Assembly: GCA_003209225.1 (NCBI GenBank)
Contig: QCRZ01000004.1
Location: 1-58,926, forward strand
Reading direction: 5' to 3'
DNA: 58,926 bases
Source: Pelagibacteraceae bacterium AG-464-B04
GTDB taxonomy: Bacteria > Pseudomonadota > Alphaproteobacteria > Pelagibacterales > Pelagibacteraceae
The notes beneath the pieces were generated by a model that saw only the letters and a program-made list of their open reading frames with translations, made no database searches and was not told the origin of the DNA. Of the stretch, positions 58,067 to 58,926 are shown piece by piece. The stretch's first letter is position 1. The number at the start of each line of letters is the position of its first letter. Position numbers and translations under genes: made by a program.

Positions 58067-58926
58067 TTAATTTAAAGAATTAGGTAATTTAAAAGTTACA
58101 CTTTCTTTTGTTATTTCAAACTCTTCCATAAAAACATTACAGTGCTTTTTTATCTCAGATATAAATTCTTGAACTAATTTTTCCGGGGCAGAAGCTCCAG
58201 AAGTTAATCCAATTTTATCACAATTAATAATCTCTCTTATAGGAAGTTTTTTGCTAAAATCAAATAATTCTGATTTACTACAACCAGATTTTTTTGCTAC
58301 TTCAACTAATCTTTTCGAATTGGAAGAGTTTTCACTACCAATTACAAAAAACATATCACAAAACGGAGCTATTTTTTTAACTGCATTTTGTCTGTTAGTT
58401 GTTGCATAACATATATCCTCTTTAACTGGTGATTTTATATTAGGAAATTTTTTTTTAAGTATATCTATAATATCCTTTGTATCATCTACTGATAATGTAG
58501 TTTGAGTTACAAAAGCTAAAGACTTATCAAATTCGCTGGTTTTTAAATTTTCAGCATCCTTACATGTTTCAATCAAAATTATATTTCCTTTAGGAATTTG
58601 ACCCATTGTTCCGAGAACTTCGGGATGGTTTTTATGACCAATAAGAATTATTTTGTAACCTTTTTTATACAAATGTTCAGCTTCTCTGTGTACCTTAGTA
58701 ACAAGAGGACAAGTTGCGTCTACATAAAAAATTTTTTTATTTTTAGCTTCTTCAGGTATAGATTTTGGAACTCCATGAGCCGAAAATACTACAGGTCTTG
58801 ATATATCTTTAATTTCTTCTAATTCTTCTATAAATATTGCACCTTTTTTTTTTAAACTCTCAACAACTTGTTTGTTATGTACAATCTCATGCCTTACATA
58901 AACCGGAGATCCAAATTTTTCTAAAG
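58067..58926 (-). CDS. ispH: 4-hydroxy-3-methylbut-2-enyl diphosphate reductase, 5' end runs off the window
   Basis: LEKFGSPVYVRHEIVHNKQVVESLKKKGAIFIEELEEI...VFSAHGVPKSI...VDATCPLVTKVHREA...GHKNHPEVLGTMGQ...CYATTNRQNAV...GSENSSNSKRL; the listed 201-aa ORF is only the part after an internal TTG. Confidence 0.95.
   Translation of the reverse strand, partial: LEKFGSPVYVRHEIVHNKQVVESLKKKGAIFIEELEEIKDISRPVVFSAHGVPKSIPEEAKNKKIFYVDATCPLVTKVHREAEHLYKKGYKIILIGHKNHPEVLGTMGQIPKGNIILIETCKDAENLKTSEFDKSLAFVTQTTLSVDDTKDIIDILKKKFPNIKSPVKEDICYATTNRQNAVKKIAPFCDMFFVIGSENSSNSKRLVEVAKKSGCSKSELFDFSKKLPIREIINCDKIGLTSGASAPEKLVQEFISEIKKHCNVFMEEFEITKESVTFKLPNSLN

Overview
AT-rich bacterial chromosome segment, densely packed with short intergenic gaps and many ATGA-type overlaps. 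Gene content looks like a marine alphaproteobacterium of the Pelagibacterales/SAR11 type (inference only). I recognised no tRNA, rRNA, CRISPR array, transposase or integrase. Main blocks: (1) about 2.1-14.3 kb, a molybdenum island with cofactor genes moaE, moaA, moeA, moaC and mobA, a SorAB-type sulfite dehydrogenase, and an NAD-dependent formate dehydrogenase operon (SufU/IscU-like protein, HPP membrane protein, FdhD, NuoE-NuoF fusion, catalytic subunit). (2) 14.3-17.5 kb, YeeE/YedE halves, FAD oxidoreductase, TspO and SDR. (3) 17.6-22.9 kb, a very AT-rich surface-polysaccharide-like patch with an orphan membrane protein. (4) 22.1-26.6 kb, an SDR/DUF3833/CFA-synthase-like/DUF1365/FAD-oxidase lipid-modification cluster. 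(5) gcvT-gcvH-gcvP behind a tandem glycine riboswitch. The inter-aptamer linker has 12 nt of perfect complementarity to the gcvT SD/start codon. (6) 5-oxoprolinase pxpABC, a TRAP transporter, TerC, aconitase, LysE, CsaA and an ArgE-like deacetylase. (7) 43.9-57.9 kb, a two-armed divergent catabolic locus: PotABCD-like ABC transporter, two creatinase/ectoine-hydrolase-type M24 proteins, C-N hydrolase and Asp/Glu racemase on one arm; LLM flavin monooxygenase, Xsc-like ThDP enzyme, DUF1185, alpha/beta hydrolase and ALDH on the other. Its substrate is not obvious and it is the best candidate for an undescribed pathway. The ALDH is truncated at about 57.92 kb and joined to the 3' remnant of a TPR gene, next to ispH, which marks a recombination or assembly junction.
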